From positions 1-64,000 of the forward strand of contig ONJX01000016.1 of assembly GCA_900318255.1 (NCBI GenBank): a DNA stretch of 64,000 nucleotides. Reading direction: 5' to 3'. The translations under genes and the position numbers were made by a program. Position 1 is the stretch's first letter, and the number at the start of each line of letters is the position of its first letter. Of this stretch, positions 43,975 to 53,467 are shown piece after piece. The notes under the pieces are model-generated. The model saw nothing but the letters and a program-made list of their open reading frames with translations, was not told the origin of the DNA and ran no database searches. The stretch is from an uncultured Prevotellaceae bacterium (lineage in GTDB: Bacteria > Bacteroidota > Bacteroidia > Bacteroidales > Muribaculaceae).

Positions 43975-44062
43975 AATGCTTCGTCTCCAATTCCCGATTC
44001 TCGAACTTCAATCTCCGATCCCCGACCTTCAATCCCCGACCTTCGATCTCCGATCCCCGATT
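43975..44062. repeat. Degenerate tandem repeat between umuD and umuC
   Basis: Several copies of a 14-21-base unit of the form CTTCAATCTCCGATCCCCGAC (written here in parts: CTTCAATC-TCCGATC-CCCGAC) lie end to end from about 43978 to 44060, with copies losing one internal TCCGATC. Not spaced like a CRISPR array. Confidence 0.7.
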
Positions 44063-44493
44063 TATCGGTTGAGTTTTTTTATGATGTGAGAGACTATACC
44101 CCACACCACAAAGTTGCTCTCTTTGGGTACTTTGATGACAGGGTATTTGCGGTTAGCGGGCACTAGTGAGATGCCGTCGTCGGTGATTAACAGGCGCTTT
44201 ACCGTGAAATCGCCATCTATGAAGCACACGGCGATGTCGCCATCGTGTGGCTCGAGTGATCGGTCAATGATGAGCATGTCGCCCTCGTTGATGCCCGAAT
44301 CTACCATCGAGTCGCCTATCACGCGAGCGCAGAAGGTGGCTGCAGGGTTGTTGATGAGCTCGTGGTTGAGATCTACCGAATCGGCAAACGCCCCCTGTGC
44401 CGGACTTGGAAAGCCCGCCTGAATGCGGCTGTCAAACAGTTGCAGCTCGAGTTCGCTGCTCTCTTCTATTTTCTTGATTTCTAGTATTGCCAT
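44062..44493 (-). CDS. umuD: UmuD-like self-cleaving S24 peptidase
   Basis: 143 residues from the ATG at 44493; an upstream ATG at 44538 would place the promoter inside the gene and is rejected. The self-cleavage site is A26-G27 in RIQAGFPSPA. The catalytic dyad is Ser62 (GDSMVDSG) and Lys99 (DFTVKRL), spaced as in E. coli UmuD (60 and 97). After RecA-stimulated cleavage it would activate UmuC as a translesion polymerase. The promoter ends about 7 bases before the ATG. Confidence 0.92.
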   Translation of the reverse strand: MAILEIKKIEESSELELQLFDSRIQAGFPSPAQGAFADSVDLNHELINNPAATFCARVIGDSMVDSGINEGDMLIIDRSLEPHDGDIAVCFIDGDFTVKRLLITDDGISLVPANRKYPVIKVPKESNFVVWGIVSHIIKKLNR

Positions 44494-44499
44494 GATGTG

Positions 44500-44530
44500 C
44501 AAAATTACAAAAAAGATTTCTATTGGCAAT
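44500..44530 (-). promoter_or_regulatory. Promoter of umuDC
   Basis: Minus strand: -7 TAATTTTG (44507-44500), 19-base spacer, -33 ATTG (44530-44527). Transcription should begin almost at the ATG. Confidence 0.6.
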
Positions 44531-44541
44531 AAATTCAAAGA

Positions 44542-44582
44542 CAGAAAAAGCGAGTTGCCATCTCATAATAACAACTCGCTTT
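44542..44582 (-). terminator. Terminator after htpG
   Basis: Perfect 11-base stem AAAGCGAGTTG (arms 44547-44557 and 44572-44582), 14-base loop, then TTTTTC on the minus strand. It overlaps nothing but lies within 50 bases of the umuD promoter. Confidence 0.85.
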
Positions 44583-44605
44583 GTTGATTAATAGATTATT
44601 GTTTC

Positions 44606-46651
44606 TTATAACAAATCTACCGAGCGCTTGAGGAAGTTGTTGAGGGCTTCGCCTTTAAGGAGTCCATTGCCCAGCAGGGCGATGTCGATGAGCTGCTTAA
44701 CGGTGTCTTGACCAGCAGCATAGTTGGAGACGATTTCCTCTTTCTTGCCACGCAGCTCTTGGGCTTTGTCTTCGTTTTTCTTGAGGTCGTCTTTCTTGTC
44801 CTCGGGCACGCCCTTGTTGTCCTTGTCGAGGTCGCGAATGGCCTTGATCACGGCATTGGTAGCGGCGAGCTCGTCGTCGATGGGCTTAATCTCATCCTTC
44901 AGTGCTGCAACAGCATCGTCAACAACACGCTTTATGAGCTTGTGGTTAGTGTTTAGAGTGAAGTTATAGGCATCGGGGAACTCGCCATAGAAGCTCATTC
45001 CTGGCTGGAACACTGCCATGTCCTTCATGCGGCGCATGTATTCGCTCTGTGTGATTACCACGGGCTGTGCGTCGGGCGACATGGCGGCATAGGTCACCAT
45101 GAACTCGCTCTTCTCGATGGCGGGAATCTGCGACTTGAAAAGTGTGGTGGCAATTTCGCGCTCCTCGGTGGTGAACTCGGCATCTTTGGCATCGGTCTTG
45201 CGCACCAGGTTATCAACCACGTCGCTATCAACACGCACAAAGCGCGACTTCTCGTTCATCTGCTCCAGCAGTCCCACGAACGGGATGTCGAGCTGGCCAT
45301 CCATTAACAGCACGTCATAGCCCTTGTCCTGAGCCGCCTTGATGTAGGTGTATTGTGCCATTTTGTCGGTGGCATAGAGGTAGATGAGGTTGTCGTCTTT
45401 GTCGGTTTGGTTACCCTTGATGACGTCTTTGTATTCGTCGATCTTGAAGTATTTGCCGTCGGTGTTCTGTAGCAAGGCAAACTTGGCGGCAGCATCTTTA
45501 AACTTCTCGTCGCTGAGCATACCATACTCGATGAATATCTTGATGTCATTCCATTTTTGCTCAAATGCCTTGGCATCGTTCTTGGCAATCTCCTCGAGGC
45601 GGCTTGCTACCTTCTTGGTGATGTAAGAAGAAATCTTCTTCACGTTGCGGTCGGCTTGCAGGTAAGAGCGAGACACGTTGAGTGGGATATCGGGGCTGTC
45701 GATAACGCCTTGCAGCAGCATCATGAACTCAGGCACCACGCCCTCCACGCTATCGGTAACAAACACTTGGTTGCAATAGAGTTGGATGCGGTCTTTGCGG
45801 ATGTCGAGGTTGTTCTTGATTTTTGGGAAATAGAGGATTCCTGTGAGAGTGAAAGGATAATCCACATTGAGGTGAATCCAGAACAATGGGTCGTCTTGTG
45901 CTGGCTGGATGGCGTGGTAGAACTTGATGTAGTCCTCATCCTTGAGGTCGGTGGGCTTGCGGGTCCACAATGGCTCGATGTCGTTGATTATTTTATCCTT
46001 GTCGGTATCGACATACTTGCCGTCTTTCCATTCTTGCTCCTTGCCAAAGACCACTGGCACGGGCAAAAACTTGCAGTACTTGTTGAGCAGTGTGCTGATG
46101 CGTGACTGCTCGAGGTACTCCTTCTCATCGTCGTCGATATAGAGCACAATGACGGTGCCCCGCTCGGCTTTCTCACACTCAGTCATCTCAAACTCTGGCG
46201 AGCCGTCACAGCTCCAAAGCACAGGTTTTGCGCCTTCCTCCCACGAGAGTGTGTGGATTTCCACCTTCTTGGCAACCATGAATGCTGAGTAGAAACCCAG
46301 GCCAAAATGACCTATGATGGCGTTGGCGTTGTCTTTATATTTATTGAGGAAGTCTTCGGCCCCCGAGAAGGCAATTTGATTGATGTATTTGTCAACATCC
46401 TGCTCGGTCATGCCAATGCCGTGGTCGCTCACGGTGAGTGTGCCGGCTTCTTTGTCGATGGTCACGCTCACTTTCAAACTGTCGGTGTCGCCTTTGAAAT
46501 CGCCCGCCGCAGCAAGGGTTTTGAGTTTTTGTGTCGCATCTACTGCGTTAGAGACCAGCTCACGCAAGAAAATCTCGTGATCGCTGTAGAGAAATTGTTT
46601 GATAACGGGGAAAATGTTAGTTGTTGTTACCCCAATTGAACCTTTTGCCAT
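44606..46651 (-). CDS. htpG: Molecular chaperone HtpG (Hsp90)
   Basis: 681 residues, the usual Bacteroidetes size. N-terminal GHKL ATPase motifs are ELVSNAVDATQKL, SDHGIGMTEQDV and IIGHFGLGFYSAFMV. The middle domain has NVSRSYLQADRNVKKIS with the conserved catalytic Arg. The C-terminal dimer domain lacks the eukaryotic MEEVD. A charged stretch near residues 590-645 (LDKDNKGVPEDKKDDLKKNE) is typical for this phylum. It folds client proteins in the cytoplasm. Confidence 0.97.
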   Translation of the reverse strand: MAKGSIGVTTTNIFPVIKQFLYSDHEIFLRELVSNAVDATQKLKTLAAAGDFKGDTDSLKVSVTIDKEAGTLTVSDHGIGMTEQDVDKYINQIAFSGAEDFLNKYKDNANAIIGHFGLGFYSAFMVAKKVEIHTLSWEEGAKPVLWSCDGSPEFEMTECEKAERGTVIVLYIDDDEKEYLEQSRISTLLNKYCKFLPVPVVFGKEQEWKDGKYVDTDKDKIINDIEPLWTRKPTDLKDEDYIKFYHAIQPAQDDPLFWIHLNVDYPFTLTGILYFPKIKNNLDIRKDRIQLYCNQVFVTDSVEGVVPEFMMLLQGVIDSPDIPLNVSRSYLQADRNVKKISSYITKKVASRLEEIAKNDAKAFEQKWNDIKIFIEYGMLSDEKFKDAAAKFALLQNTDGKYFKIDEYKDVIKGNQTDKDDNLIYLYATDKMAQYTYIKAAQDKGYDVLLMDGQLDIPFVGLLEQMNEKSRFVRVDSDVVDNLVRKTDAKDAEFTTEEREIATTLFKSQIPAIEKSEFMVTYAAMSPDAQPVVITQSEYMRRMKDMAVFQPGMSFYGEFPDAYNFTLNTNHKLIKRVVDDAVAALKDEIKPIDDELAATNAVIKAIRDLDKDNKGVPEDKKDDLKKNEDKAQELRGKKEEIVSNYAAGQDTVKQLIDIALLGNGLLKGEALNNFLKRSVDLL

Positions 46652-46738
46652 AGTGTATATATAATTTAGTTTTTATTTTTAGTAAACAAGCTGACAAGCA
46701 ACCGAGCCGACAAGGCAATTGCAGCCGTCGCAGCCATC

Positions 46739-46757
46739 GGACAAGGCTGCCTTGTCC
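46739..46757. repeat. Palindromic interspersed repeat, copy 2
   Basis: GGACAAGGC-T-GCCTTGTCC, followed by CTAC and then decayed phrases of TTTACACT/TTAACACTT up to about 46790. The matching copy is at 3726-3745. Confidence 0.7.
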
Positions 46758-46796
46758 CTACTTAACCCTTTACACTTTACACTTAACACTTATAAT

Positions 46797-48950
46797 TTAT
46801 TCCTTATCGATTGAGGCGACTATCTCTCCATCCTTCACGTCGATGGTAATGGTTGCGCCTGTGGTGTTCTCGTTGGCGAGAAGCAGGTCGCTCATGGGAT
46901 CCTCGATGTGGGTTTGGATGGCACGCTTGAGCGGTCGTGCGCCAAATTGCACGTCAAAGCCCTTGTCGGCGACAAAATTCTTGGCATCTTCAGTTACTAC
47001 CAGCTCGTTGCCCATTTCATGCACGCGATTGTAGAACATATCAAGCTCGATGTCAATGATTTTGAGAATATCATCTTTGTTGAGGCTCGAGAATGTGATG
47101 ATGTCATCAACACGATTAAGGAACTCGGGGGAGAATGAGCGGTTCAGTGCCTTGCGTATCACGGCATCGGAGCGCTCCTTGGTGAGTTCTTGAGTGTTGA
47201 AACCCACTCCAGCACCAAAGTCCTTCAACTCGCGGGTGCCAATGTTGGAAGTCATAATAATTATGGTGTTCTTGAAATCCACCTTGCGGCCCAGGCTGTC
47301 GGTGAGTTCGCCTTCATCAAGCACTTGCAGTAGCATGTTGAACACATCGGGGTGAGCTTTCTCAATCTCGTCGAGCAACACCACCGAGTAGGGGTGACGG
47401 CGCACTTTCTCGGTAAGCTGTCCACCTTCTTCATAACCCACATATCCTGGAGGCGCTCCCACGAGCCTCGACACGTTGAACTTCTCCATATATTCGCTCA
47501 TGTCGATGCGGATGAGTGCATCGGGACTGTCGAAAAGGAACTCATTTAGGCATTTGGCAAGCAACGTCTTGCCCACACCTGTTGGCCCCAAGAACATAAA
47601 CGAGCCAATGGGTCGATGCGGGTCTCTCAGCCCCAAGCGGTTGCGACGAATGGCCTTAGAGATTTTCTCAATAGCCTCGTCTTGTCCTATTACTTTAGAC
47701 TTCAGCTCATTGGTCATGCCCAGCAACCTGATGCCTTCGCTGGCTGCGATGCGCTTGGTGGGCACTCCGGTCATCATGGCAACGACTTGCGCGATGTGCT
47801 CTTCGTCAACGGTTTCACGATTCTTGGCGAGCTCGGCTTCCCATTGTTGCCTCACGTCTTCAAATTTCATCTTGAGCTTTTCTTGCTGGTCGCGATAGCG
47901 TGCTGCGCTCTCAAAATTTTGTGCCTGCACCGCTTTCAGCTTATTGGCTTGCGCCTCAGCAATCTGAGCCTCCAAGTCTTCAATCTCTTTAGGTGGCACA
48001 ATCTTCGAGATGCGAACTCTAGAGCCAGCCTCGTCGAGGACATCGATGGCCTTGTCGGGGAAGGCGCGGTCGCTCACATAGCGGTTGGTAAGCGTCACGC
48101 AGGCCTTTATGGCTTCGGGCGTATAAATCACCCCATGATGCTTCTCATACACTTCCTTGATATTGTTGAGGATTTCCAATGTCTCCTCGGGCGTGGAAGC
48201 ATCCACCAGCACTTTCTGGAAACGGCGCTCAAGAGCTCCGTCCTTCTCGATGTTCTTGCGATACTCATCGAGAGTGGTGGCGCCTATGCACTGCAGTTCA
48301 CCTCGTGCCAGAGCTGGCTTGAGAAGATTGGCGGCATCCATCGAGCCGCTGGCATTGCCGGCTCCCACTATGGTGTGAATCTCGTCGATAAAAAGTATGA
48401 CGTCATCGTTGCCCGACGCTTCATCGATGATAGCCTTGATGCGCTCCTCAAACTGTCCACGATATTTAGTGCCAGCCACAACCGATGCCATGTCGAGCAC
48501 CACGATGCGCTTGTCCATGAGGTTGTGCGGCACTTTGCGCTCCACGATGCGCTGGGCCAGTCCTTCTACAATCGCTGACTTGCCCACTCCTGGCTCGCCA
48601 ATGAGCACCGGGTTGTTCTTCTTGCGCCTGCTCAAGATTTGTGCTAGGCGTTCTATCTCTCGCTCACGTCCCACAACAGGGTCAAGGTCGCCATTGGCAG
48701 CCTGCCTGGTGATGTCCTTGCCATACTTGTTAATAGTGGGTGTCGCATTGTCATTTTTTGTGACATTTCGTCGCTGTGTGGTTTTCTCTCCACCTGCGGC
48801 AGAGACATTGCTCGAGGACATATCGTCATCGAGGTCTTCATCTTCCTCATCGCTAGTGAAATCTACGCCATCAACAATGGGAGAAGTGTAATTATCAATA
48901 AGAGCTATTAACTGCTCATCACTTAGTATATTAATTTCTTGTTTTACCAT
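46797..48950 (-). CDS. clpC: ClpC-type AAA+ ATPase without the N-terminal domain
   Basis: 717 residues, compared with about 840-860 for typical Bacteroidetes ClpC. Two AAA+ modules: the first with [15 protein letters not shown] (about 113-127) and [15 protein letters not shown]; the second with [14 protein letters not shown] and [14 protein letters not shown]. Between them is a UvrB/C-like middle region ([19 protein letters not shown]). The residues before the first module are only about 75 and are acidic ([16 protein letters not shown]), so the double Clp-N repeat that binds adaptors and substrates is missing. No frame upstream encodes it. It would pair with ClpP, not in this window. The ClpP-binding loop was not identified with certainty. 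Confidence 0.9.
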   Translation of the reverse strand: MVKQEINILSDEQLIALIDNYTSPIVDGVDFTSDEEDEDLDDDMSSSNVSAAGGEKTTQRRNVTKNDNATPTINKYGKDITRQAANGDLDPVVGREREIERLAQILSRRKKNNPVLIGEPGVGKSAIVEGLAQRIVERKVPHNLMDKRIVVLDMASVVAGTKYRGQFEERIKAIIDEASGNDDVILFIDEIHTIVGAGNASGSMDAANLLKPALARGELQCIGATTLDEYRKNIEKDGALERRFQKVLVDASTPEETLEILNNIKEVYEKHHGVIYTPEAIKACVTLTNRYVSDRAFPDKAIDVLDEAGSRVRISKIVPPKEIEDLEAQIAEAQANKLKAVQAQNFESAARYRDQQEKLKMKFEDVRQQWEAELAKNRETVDEEHIAQVVAMMTGVPTKRIAASEGIRLLGMTNELKSKVIGQDEAIEKISKAIRRNRLGLRDPHRPIGSFMFLGPTGVGKTLLAKCLNEFLFDSPDALIRIDMSEYMEKFNVSRLVGAPPGYVGYEEGGQLTEKVRRHPYSVVLLDEIEKAHPDVFNMLLQVLDEGELTDSLGRKVDFKNTIIIMTSNIGTRELKDFGAGVGFNTQELTKERSDAVIRKALNRSFSPEFLNRVDDIITFSSLNKDDILKIIDIELDMFYNRVHEMGNELVVTEDAKNFVADKGFDVQFGARPLKRAIQTHIEDPMSDLLLANENTTGATITIDVKDGEIVASIDKE

Positions 48951-49139
48951 TTAAAAAAATATTATTAGGACCAGTAGCCCAAAATTTCATTTATTAATAA
49001 CTGCAATTTTCGTGCCAAGGTGTGGATCATTTAACGACAATTATCGACATTATTTCGTCTCATCTTTATTATGGACAAGTCATTTTAGGTAAATTAGGCT
49101 GCACCTTGGAAGCAAAAATAAAAAAACTTCGTTTTTCAT

Positions 49140-49170
49140 TTTGTGTTTCCCTCGGTTTGCACTAATTTTG
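49140..49170 (+). promoter_or_regulatory. Promoter of wecB-galE
   Basis: -33 TTTG (49140-49143), 19-base spacer, -7 TAATTTTG (49163-49170). Differs from the LRR promoter (18924-18954) at only four positions, all in the spacer. Confidence 0.8.
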
Positions 49171-49202
49171 CACAACAATTAAAAAACTGCTACTATAAAA
49201 AT

Positions 49203-50372
49203 ATGAGAAAAAAAATAATGCTTGTGTTTGGCACTCGCCCTGAGGCCATTAAGATGGCTCCGCTGGTGAAGTGCTTGCAGCACCGCCACGAAGAGTTTGA
49301 GGCAATAGTTTGTGTTACAGGTCAGCATCGTGAGATGCTCGATCAAGTTCTAAAAATATTTGACATTACTCCTGCTTATGACCTAAACATCATGAAAGCG
49401 GGTCAAGACCTGTATGACGTGACGTCGAGGGTGTTGCTGGGCATGCGTGATGTGCTAAAAACTGTGAACCCCGACATCGTCCTTGTTCATGGCGACACCA
49501 CTACTAGCACAGCATCGGCACTTGCAGCTTTCTATCAGCAGATACCAGTAGGTCATGTGGAGGCCGGGTTGCGCACTCACAACATCTACAGTCCGTGGCC
49601 CGAGGAGATGAACCGCCAGATTACTGGTCGCATCGCAACGCTAAACTTTGCCCCGACACCGCTGAGCCGGCAAAATCTGCTAGACGAGGGAGTCGCCAGC
49701 GATCACATTTTTGTCACTGGCAACACGGTGATTGATGCCTTGCACATTGTCGTTGACAAGATAAAATGCAACAGTGAGTTGAACGAGACTCTGTCAGCAA
49801 ATCTAGCGCGGCAAGGCTATGACGTGAGCCGCCTCGACAATGGACGCAAGCTAGTGCTGATCACCGGTCATCGCCGCGAGAACTTTGGCGATGGTTTCCT
49901 CAACATCTGCAATGCCATCAAGCACCTTAGCGAGAAATATCGCGAGGTGGATTTCGTGTATCCCATGCACCTGAATCCCAATGTGCGCAGACCCATTCAC
50001 AAGATATTTGGTGAGAATTTAGAAAACCTGGGCAACCTGTTCTTCATAGAGCCGCTGGAGTATCTCGACTTTGTGTTCCTGATGGAGAAATCTAACATAG
50101 TGCTCACCGACAGTGGTGGCATCCAGGAAGAGGCTCCAGGTCTGGGCAAACCGGTGCTGGTGATGCGCGACACCACCGAGCGCCCCGAAGCGCTCGACGC
50201 AGGCACAGTAAAGCTCGTGGGTACCGACTACAACAAAATTGTCGATAACGTGTCGCTGCTGCTTGACGATGAGAAGGAATACACCATTATGAGTCGAGCC
50301 AACAATCCTTATGGCGACGGCAAAGCTTGCCCACGCATCGCCGATGCTTTATTGAAAACAAATTTTAAATAA
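49203..50372 (+). CDS. wecB: UDP-N-acetylglucosamine 2-epimerase (non-hydrolysing)
   Basis: Makes UDP-ManNAc from UDP-GlcNAc for surface glycans. 389 residues from the ATG at 49203; the longer frame begins before the promoter's end. GT-B fold motifs: [65 protein letters not shown] (active-site region), [12 protein letters not shown], and [19 protein letters not shown]. In operon with galE, 12 bases downstream. Confidence 0.95.
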   Translation: MRKKIMLVFGTRPEAIKMAPLVKCLQHRHEEFEAIVCVTGQHREMLDQVLKIFDITPAYDLNIMKAGQDLYDVTSRVLLGMRDVLKTVNPDIVLVHGDTTTSTASALAAFYQQIPVGHVEAGLRTHNIYSPWPEEMNRQITGRIATLNFAPTPLSRQNLLDEGVASDHIFVTGNTVIDALHIVVDKIKCNSELNETLSANLARQGYDVSRLDNGRKLVLITGHRRENFGDGFLNICNAIKHLSEKYREVDFVYPMHLNPNVRRPIHKIFGENLENLGNLFFIEPLEYLDFVFLMEKSNIVLTDSGGIQEEAPGLGKPVLVMRDTTERPEALDAGTVKLVGTDYNKIVDNVSLLLDDEKEYTIMSRANNPYGDGKACPRIADALLKTNFK

Positions 50373-50384
50373 TAAGAACTCACA

Positions 50385-51419
50385 ATGAAAGGTAAAATAT
50401 TAGTGGCTGGTGGAATGGGCTTCATAGGCTCTCACACCACAGTAGAATTGCAGAATGCAGGATATGAGGTTGTTATCATCGACAATCTCTCTAATAGCAA
50501 TATCGACGTGCTCGATGGCATTGAGAAAATCACAGGCATCAGACCAATATTTGTAGAAGGTGACTGCACCGACATCAACGTTCTTCGCAAGATGTTTAGC
50601 GAGAACCCAGGCATCAATGGCATCATCGACTTTGCCGCAAGCAAGGCAGTAGGGGAGTCGGTACAGAAGCCCATTATGTATTATCGCAACAATCTGAACA
50701 TTTTGCTCAACCTGCTGGAACTCATGCCAGAGTATGGTGTTAAGGGCTTTGTGTTCTCGTCGTCATGCACCGTCTATGGCGAGCCCGACCATAACCCCAT
50801 CACCGAGGATGCTCCTACCAAGAAAGCCACTTCGCCCTACGGTGCCACCAAGCAGGTGAGCGAGGATATTATCGCCGATGTTATAAAGAGTGGCAGTCCC
50901 ATTAAGGCCGTGCTGCTGCGCTACTTCAACCCCATTGGTGCGCATCCCAGCGCAGAGATAGGGGAGTTACCTAACGGCGTGCCAGCCAACCTGGTTCCAT
51001 ACCTCACTCAAACTGCCATAGGTGTGCGCAAGGAACTTAGTATCTTTGGCGACGACTACGACACCCCCGACGGCTCGTGCATACGCGATTTCATCAATGT
51101 TGTTGACCTGGCAAAAGCCCACGTTAAAGCCCTTGAACGAATGCTAGAGGACAAGAGCGACGAAGCCCTGGAGGTGTTCAACATTGGCACTGGCGAGGGT
51201 GCATCGGTACTGCAACTGCTGGCGGCATTTGAGAAAGCTACTGGCGTGAAGGTGCCTCACAAGATTGTGGGTAGGCGTGAAGGCGATATCGTGAAAATAT
51301 GGGCCGACCCAAAGAAGGCCAATGAGGTGCTTGGCTGGAAAGCGCAAGAAACCCTTGAAGACACCATGCTTAGTGCCTGGCGATGGCAACAGAAATTAAG
51401 AGAAAAAGGAATTATGTGA
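50385..51419 (+). CDS. galE: UDP-glucose 4-epimerase
   Basis: NAD-dependent epimerase of UDP-glucose/galactose and often the GlcNAc/GalNAc pair. 344 residues with the NAD-binding GGMGFIGSHTTVEL, DFAASKAVGESV, the catalytic Ser-Tyr-Lys set (SSSCTVYGEP with TSPYGATKQ), and RYFNPIGAHPSAEIGE and IRDFINVVDLAKAH. Follows wecB by 12 bases; together they feed surface polysaccharide synthesis. Confidence 0.95.
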   Translation: MKGKILVAGGMGFIGSHTTVELQNAGYEVVIIDNLSNSNIDVLDGIEKITGIRPIFVEGDCTDINVLRKMFSENPGINGIIDFAASKAVGESVQKPIMYYRNNLNILLNLLELMPEYGVKGFVFSSSCTVYGEPDHNPITEDAPTKKATSPYGATKQVSEDIIADVIKSGSPIKAVLLRYFNPIGAHPSAEIGELPNGVPANLVPYLTQTAIGVRKELSIFGDDYDTPDGSCIRDFINVVDLAKAHVKALERMLEDKSDEALEVFNIGTGEGASVLQLLAAFEKATGVKVPHKIVGRREGDIVKIWADPKKANEVLGWKAQETLEDTMLSAWRWQQKLREKGIM

Positions 51420-51492
51420 TGTCTTGATTTTTATAATTCTAGTTAGTTGATTCCTTTTTTCCACTTTAATCACTTTAACCCATTTTAGATTA

Positions 51493-53280
51493 GTGAAAAA
51501 TATAAGAAACTTTTGTATAATAGCTCATATCGACCATGGCAAGAGCACTCTTGCCGACCGACTGCTGGAATTTACCAAGACAGTGGGAGCCAAGGAGATG
51601 CAAAATCAAGTTCTTGACGATATGGACTTGGAGCGCGAGCGTGGCATCACCATCAAGAGTCATGCCATCCAAATGGATTATGCCCAAAATGGCGAGAACT
51701 ATACCCTAAACCTCATCGACACCCCAGGACACGTCGATTTTTCCTATGAGGTGTCGCGCTCGATAGCAGCGTGCGAGGGCGCATTGCTCGTGGTGGATGC
51801 CACTCAAGGTGTGCAGGCTCAGACTATCAGCAACCTCTACATGGCTATTGACAATGGTCTTGAGATTATCCCTGTGATAAACAAAATAGACATGGAGAGT
51901 GCCCATCCCGATGAGGTGGAAGACGAGATTGTTGATTTGCTGGGATGCGATGCTCAAGATATAATAAGAGTGAGCGCACGCACCGGCGAGGGCGTGCCAA
52001 AAGTGCTTGAAGCCATAGTTGAACGCATACCTGCTCCTGATGGCGACCCTGATGCTCCACTGCAAGCACTGATTTTTGACTCGGTGTTTAACCCCTTCCG
52101 TGGCATCATCGTTTATTTCAAGATTGAAAACGGTAGCATCCACAAGGGCGATTTGGTGAAGTTTGTAAACACCGGTAAGCAATATAATGCCGACGAGATT
52201 GGTGTGCTCAAGCTACAGATGGCACCGCGCCAGGTGCTCAACACTGGCACTGTGGGCTACATCATTTCGGGCATCAAAACGTCGGCCGAGGTGCGTGTGG
52301 GTGATACCATCACTCACGTTGAAACACCATGCGAGAAGGCTATCGAAGGCTTTCAAGAGGTGAAACCTATGGTCTTTGCTGGTGTGTATCCTATCGACCC
52401 TGAAGATTTTGAGAACCTGCGCAGCTCGCTCGAGAAACTACAGCTCAATGACGCATCGTTGACATTCACCCCCGAGTCGTCGGTGGCGCTGGGGTTTGGC
52501 TTCCGTTGCGGTTTCCTTGGGCTGCTGCACATGGAGATAGTGCAGGAGCGACTGAGCCGCGAGTTTAACATGGAGGTTATCACTACTGTGCCCAATGTTT
52601 CTTATAAGGTATATGACAAGAAAGGCGAGATGACCGAGGTTCACAACCCGGCAGGCCTTCCCGACCCAACACTCATTGAGCATATAGAAGAACCATATAT
52701 CCGTGCCTCTATTATCACTCAGAGTGAGTTTATGGGGCCCATCATCACCCTGTGCCTGGGAAAGAGGGGAGAGCTGGTAAAGCAAGACTATATCTCGGGA
52801 AATCGCATGGAGCTGACGTTTGACATTCCTCTGGGAGAGATTGTCATCGACTTCTACGACAAGCTCAAGAGCATCTCTAAAGGGTATGCTTCGTTTGACT
52901 ACTATATCAGTGAGTTTCGCGACTCAAAGCTCATCAAGATGGACATTCTGCTCAATGGCCAACCTGTGGATGCGTTGAGCTCGTTAATACATGTAGATAA
53001 TGCGGTGTCGCTAGGACGACGCATGTGCGAGAAACTCAAAGAGCTCATCCCGCGCCAGCAGTATGACATCGCCATCCAGGCTGCCATAGGCGCTAAAATC
53101 ATCGCTCGCGAGACGGTAAAGCAGGTGCGCAAAGATGTTACTGCCAAGTGCTATGGCGGTGATGTGAGCCGCAAGCGCAAGCTCCTCGAGAAACAGAAAG
53201 CAGGCAAGAAGCGCATGAAACAGATAGGCACTGTGCAAGTGCCACAAAAAGCATTTCTTGCAGTTCTAAAACTTGACTAA
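51493..53280 (+). CDS. lepA: Elongation factor 4 (LepA)
   Basis: Ribosome-associated GTPase. 595 residues starting at a GTG codon (51493), fixed by the conserved N-terminus [23 protein letters not shown], which starts right there; no usable ATG lies upstream. GTPase motifs: [21 protein letters not shown] and NKIDME. The LepA-specific C-terminal domain has [19 protein letters not shown]. It is 73 bases after galE and ends at a hairpin. Confidence 0.96.
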   Translation: MKNIRNFCIIAHIDHGKSTLADRLLEFTKTVGAKEMQNQVLDDMDLERERGITIKSHAIQMDYAQNGENYTLNLIDTPGHVDFSYEVSRSIAACEGALLVVDATQGVQAQTISNLYMAIDNGLEIIPVINKIDMESAHPDEVEDEIVDLLGCDAQDIIRVSARTGEGVPKVLEAIVERIPAPDGDPDAPLQALIFDSVFNPFRGIIVYFKIENGSIHKGDLVKFVNTGKQYNADEIGVLKLQMAPRQVLNTGTVGYIISGIKTSAEVRVGDTITHVETPCEKAIEGFQEVKPMVFAGVYPIDPEDFENLRSSLEKLQLNDASLTFTPESSVALGFGFRCGFLGLLHMEIVQERLSREFNMEVITTVPNVSYKVYDKKGEMTEVHNPAGLPDPTLIEHIEEPYIRASIITQSEFMGPIITLCLGKRGELVKQDYISGNRMELTFDIPLGEIVIDFYDKLKSISKGYASFDYYISEFRDSKLIKMDILLNGQPVDALSSLIHVDNAVSLGRRMCEKLKELIPRQQYDIAIQAAIGAKIIARETVKQVRKDVTAKCYGGDVSRKRKLLEKQKAGKKRMKQIGTVQVPQKAFLAVLKLD

Positions 53281-53289
53281 TCAAAACAA

Positions 53290-53326
53290 AAAAGTAGGGG
53301 ACCTCTACATGAAGTTCTCTACTTTC
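53290..53326 (+). terminator. Terminator after lepA
   Basis: AAAGTAGGGGAC paired with GTTCTCTACTTT (two G-T pairs), about 12-base loop, in an A-then-T context. Confidence 0.65.
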
Positions 53327-53467
53327 TTGTATTATGTATGTACCATTAATCAGCGTTAAGCTGTTCTTCTCCATCAGTGTCATTTTTTCTTGCACTTGCA
53401 CACATGAGAGTGTTTTTCAGACTTTTTTACACAAATCAATAATAACATTTCAAAAACACACTTAATT

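Noticed and set aside
43975..44062. Possible CRISPR array
   Set aside because: Repeats are contiguous and degenerate with no unique spacers, and there are no cas genes.
47616..48578. 320-codon plus-strand frame opposite clpC
   Set aside because: Antisense to conserved AAA+ motifs, no start signals, no recognisable domain.
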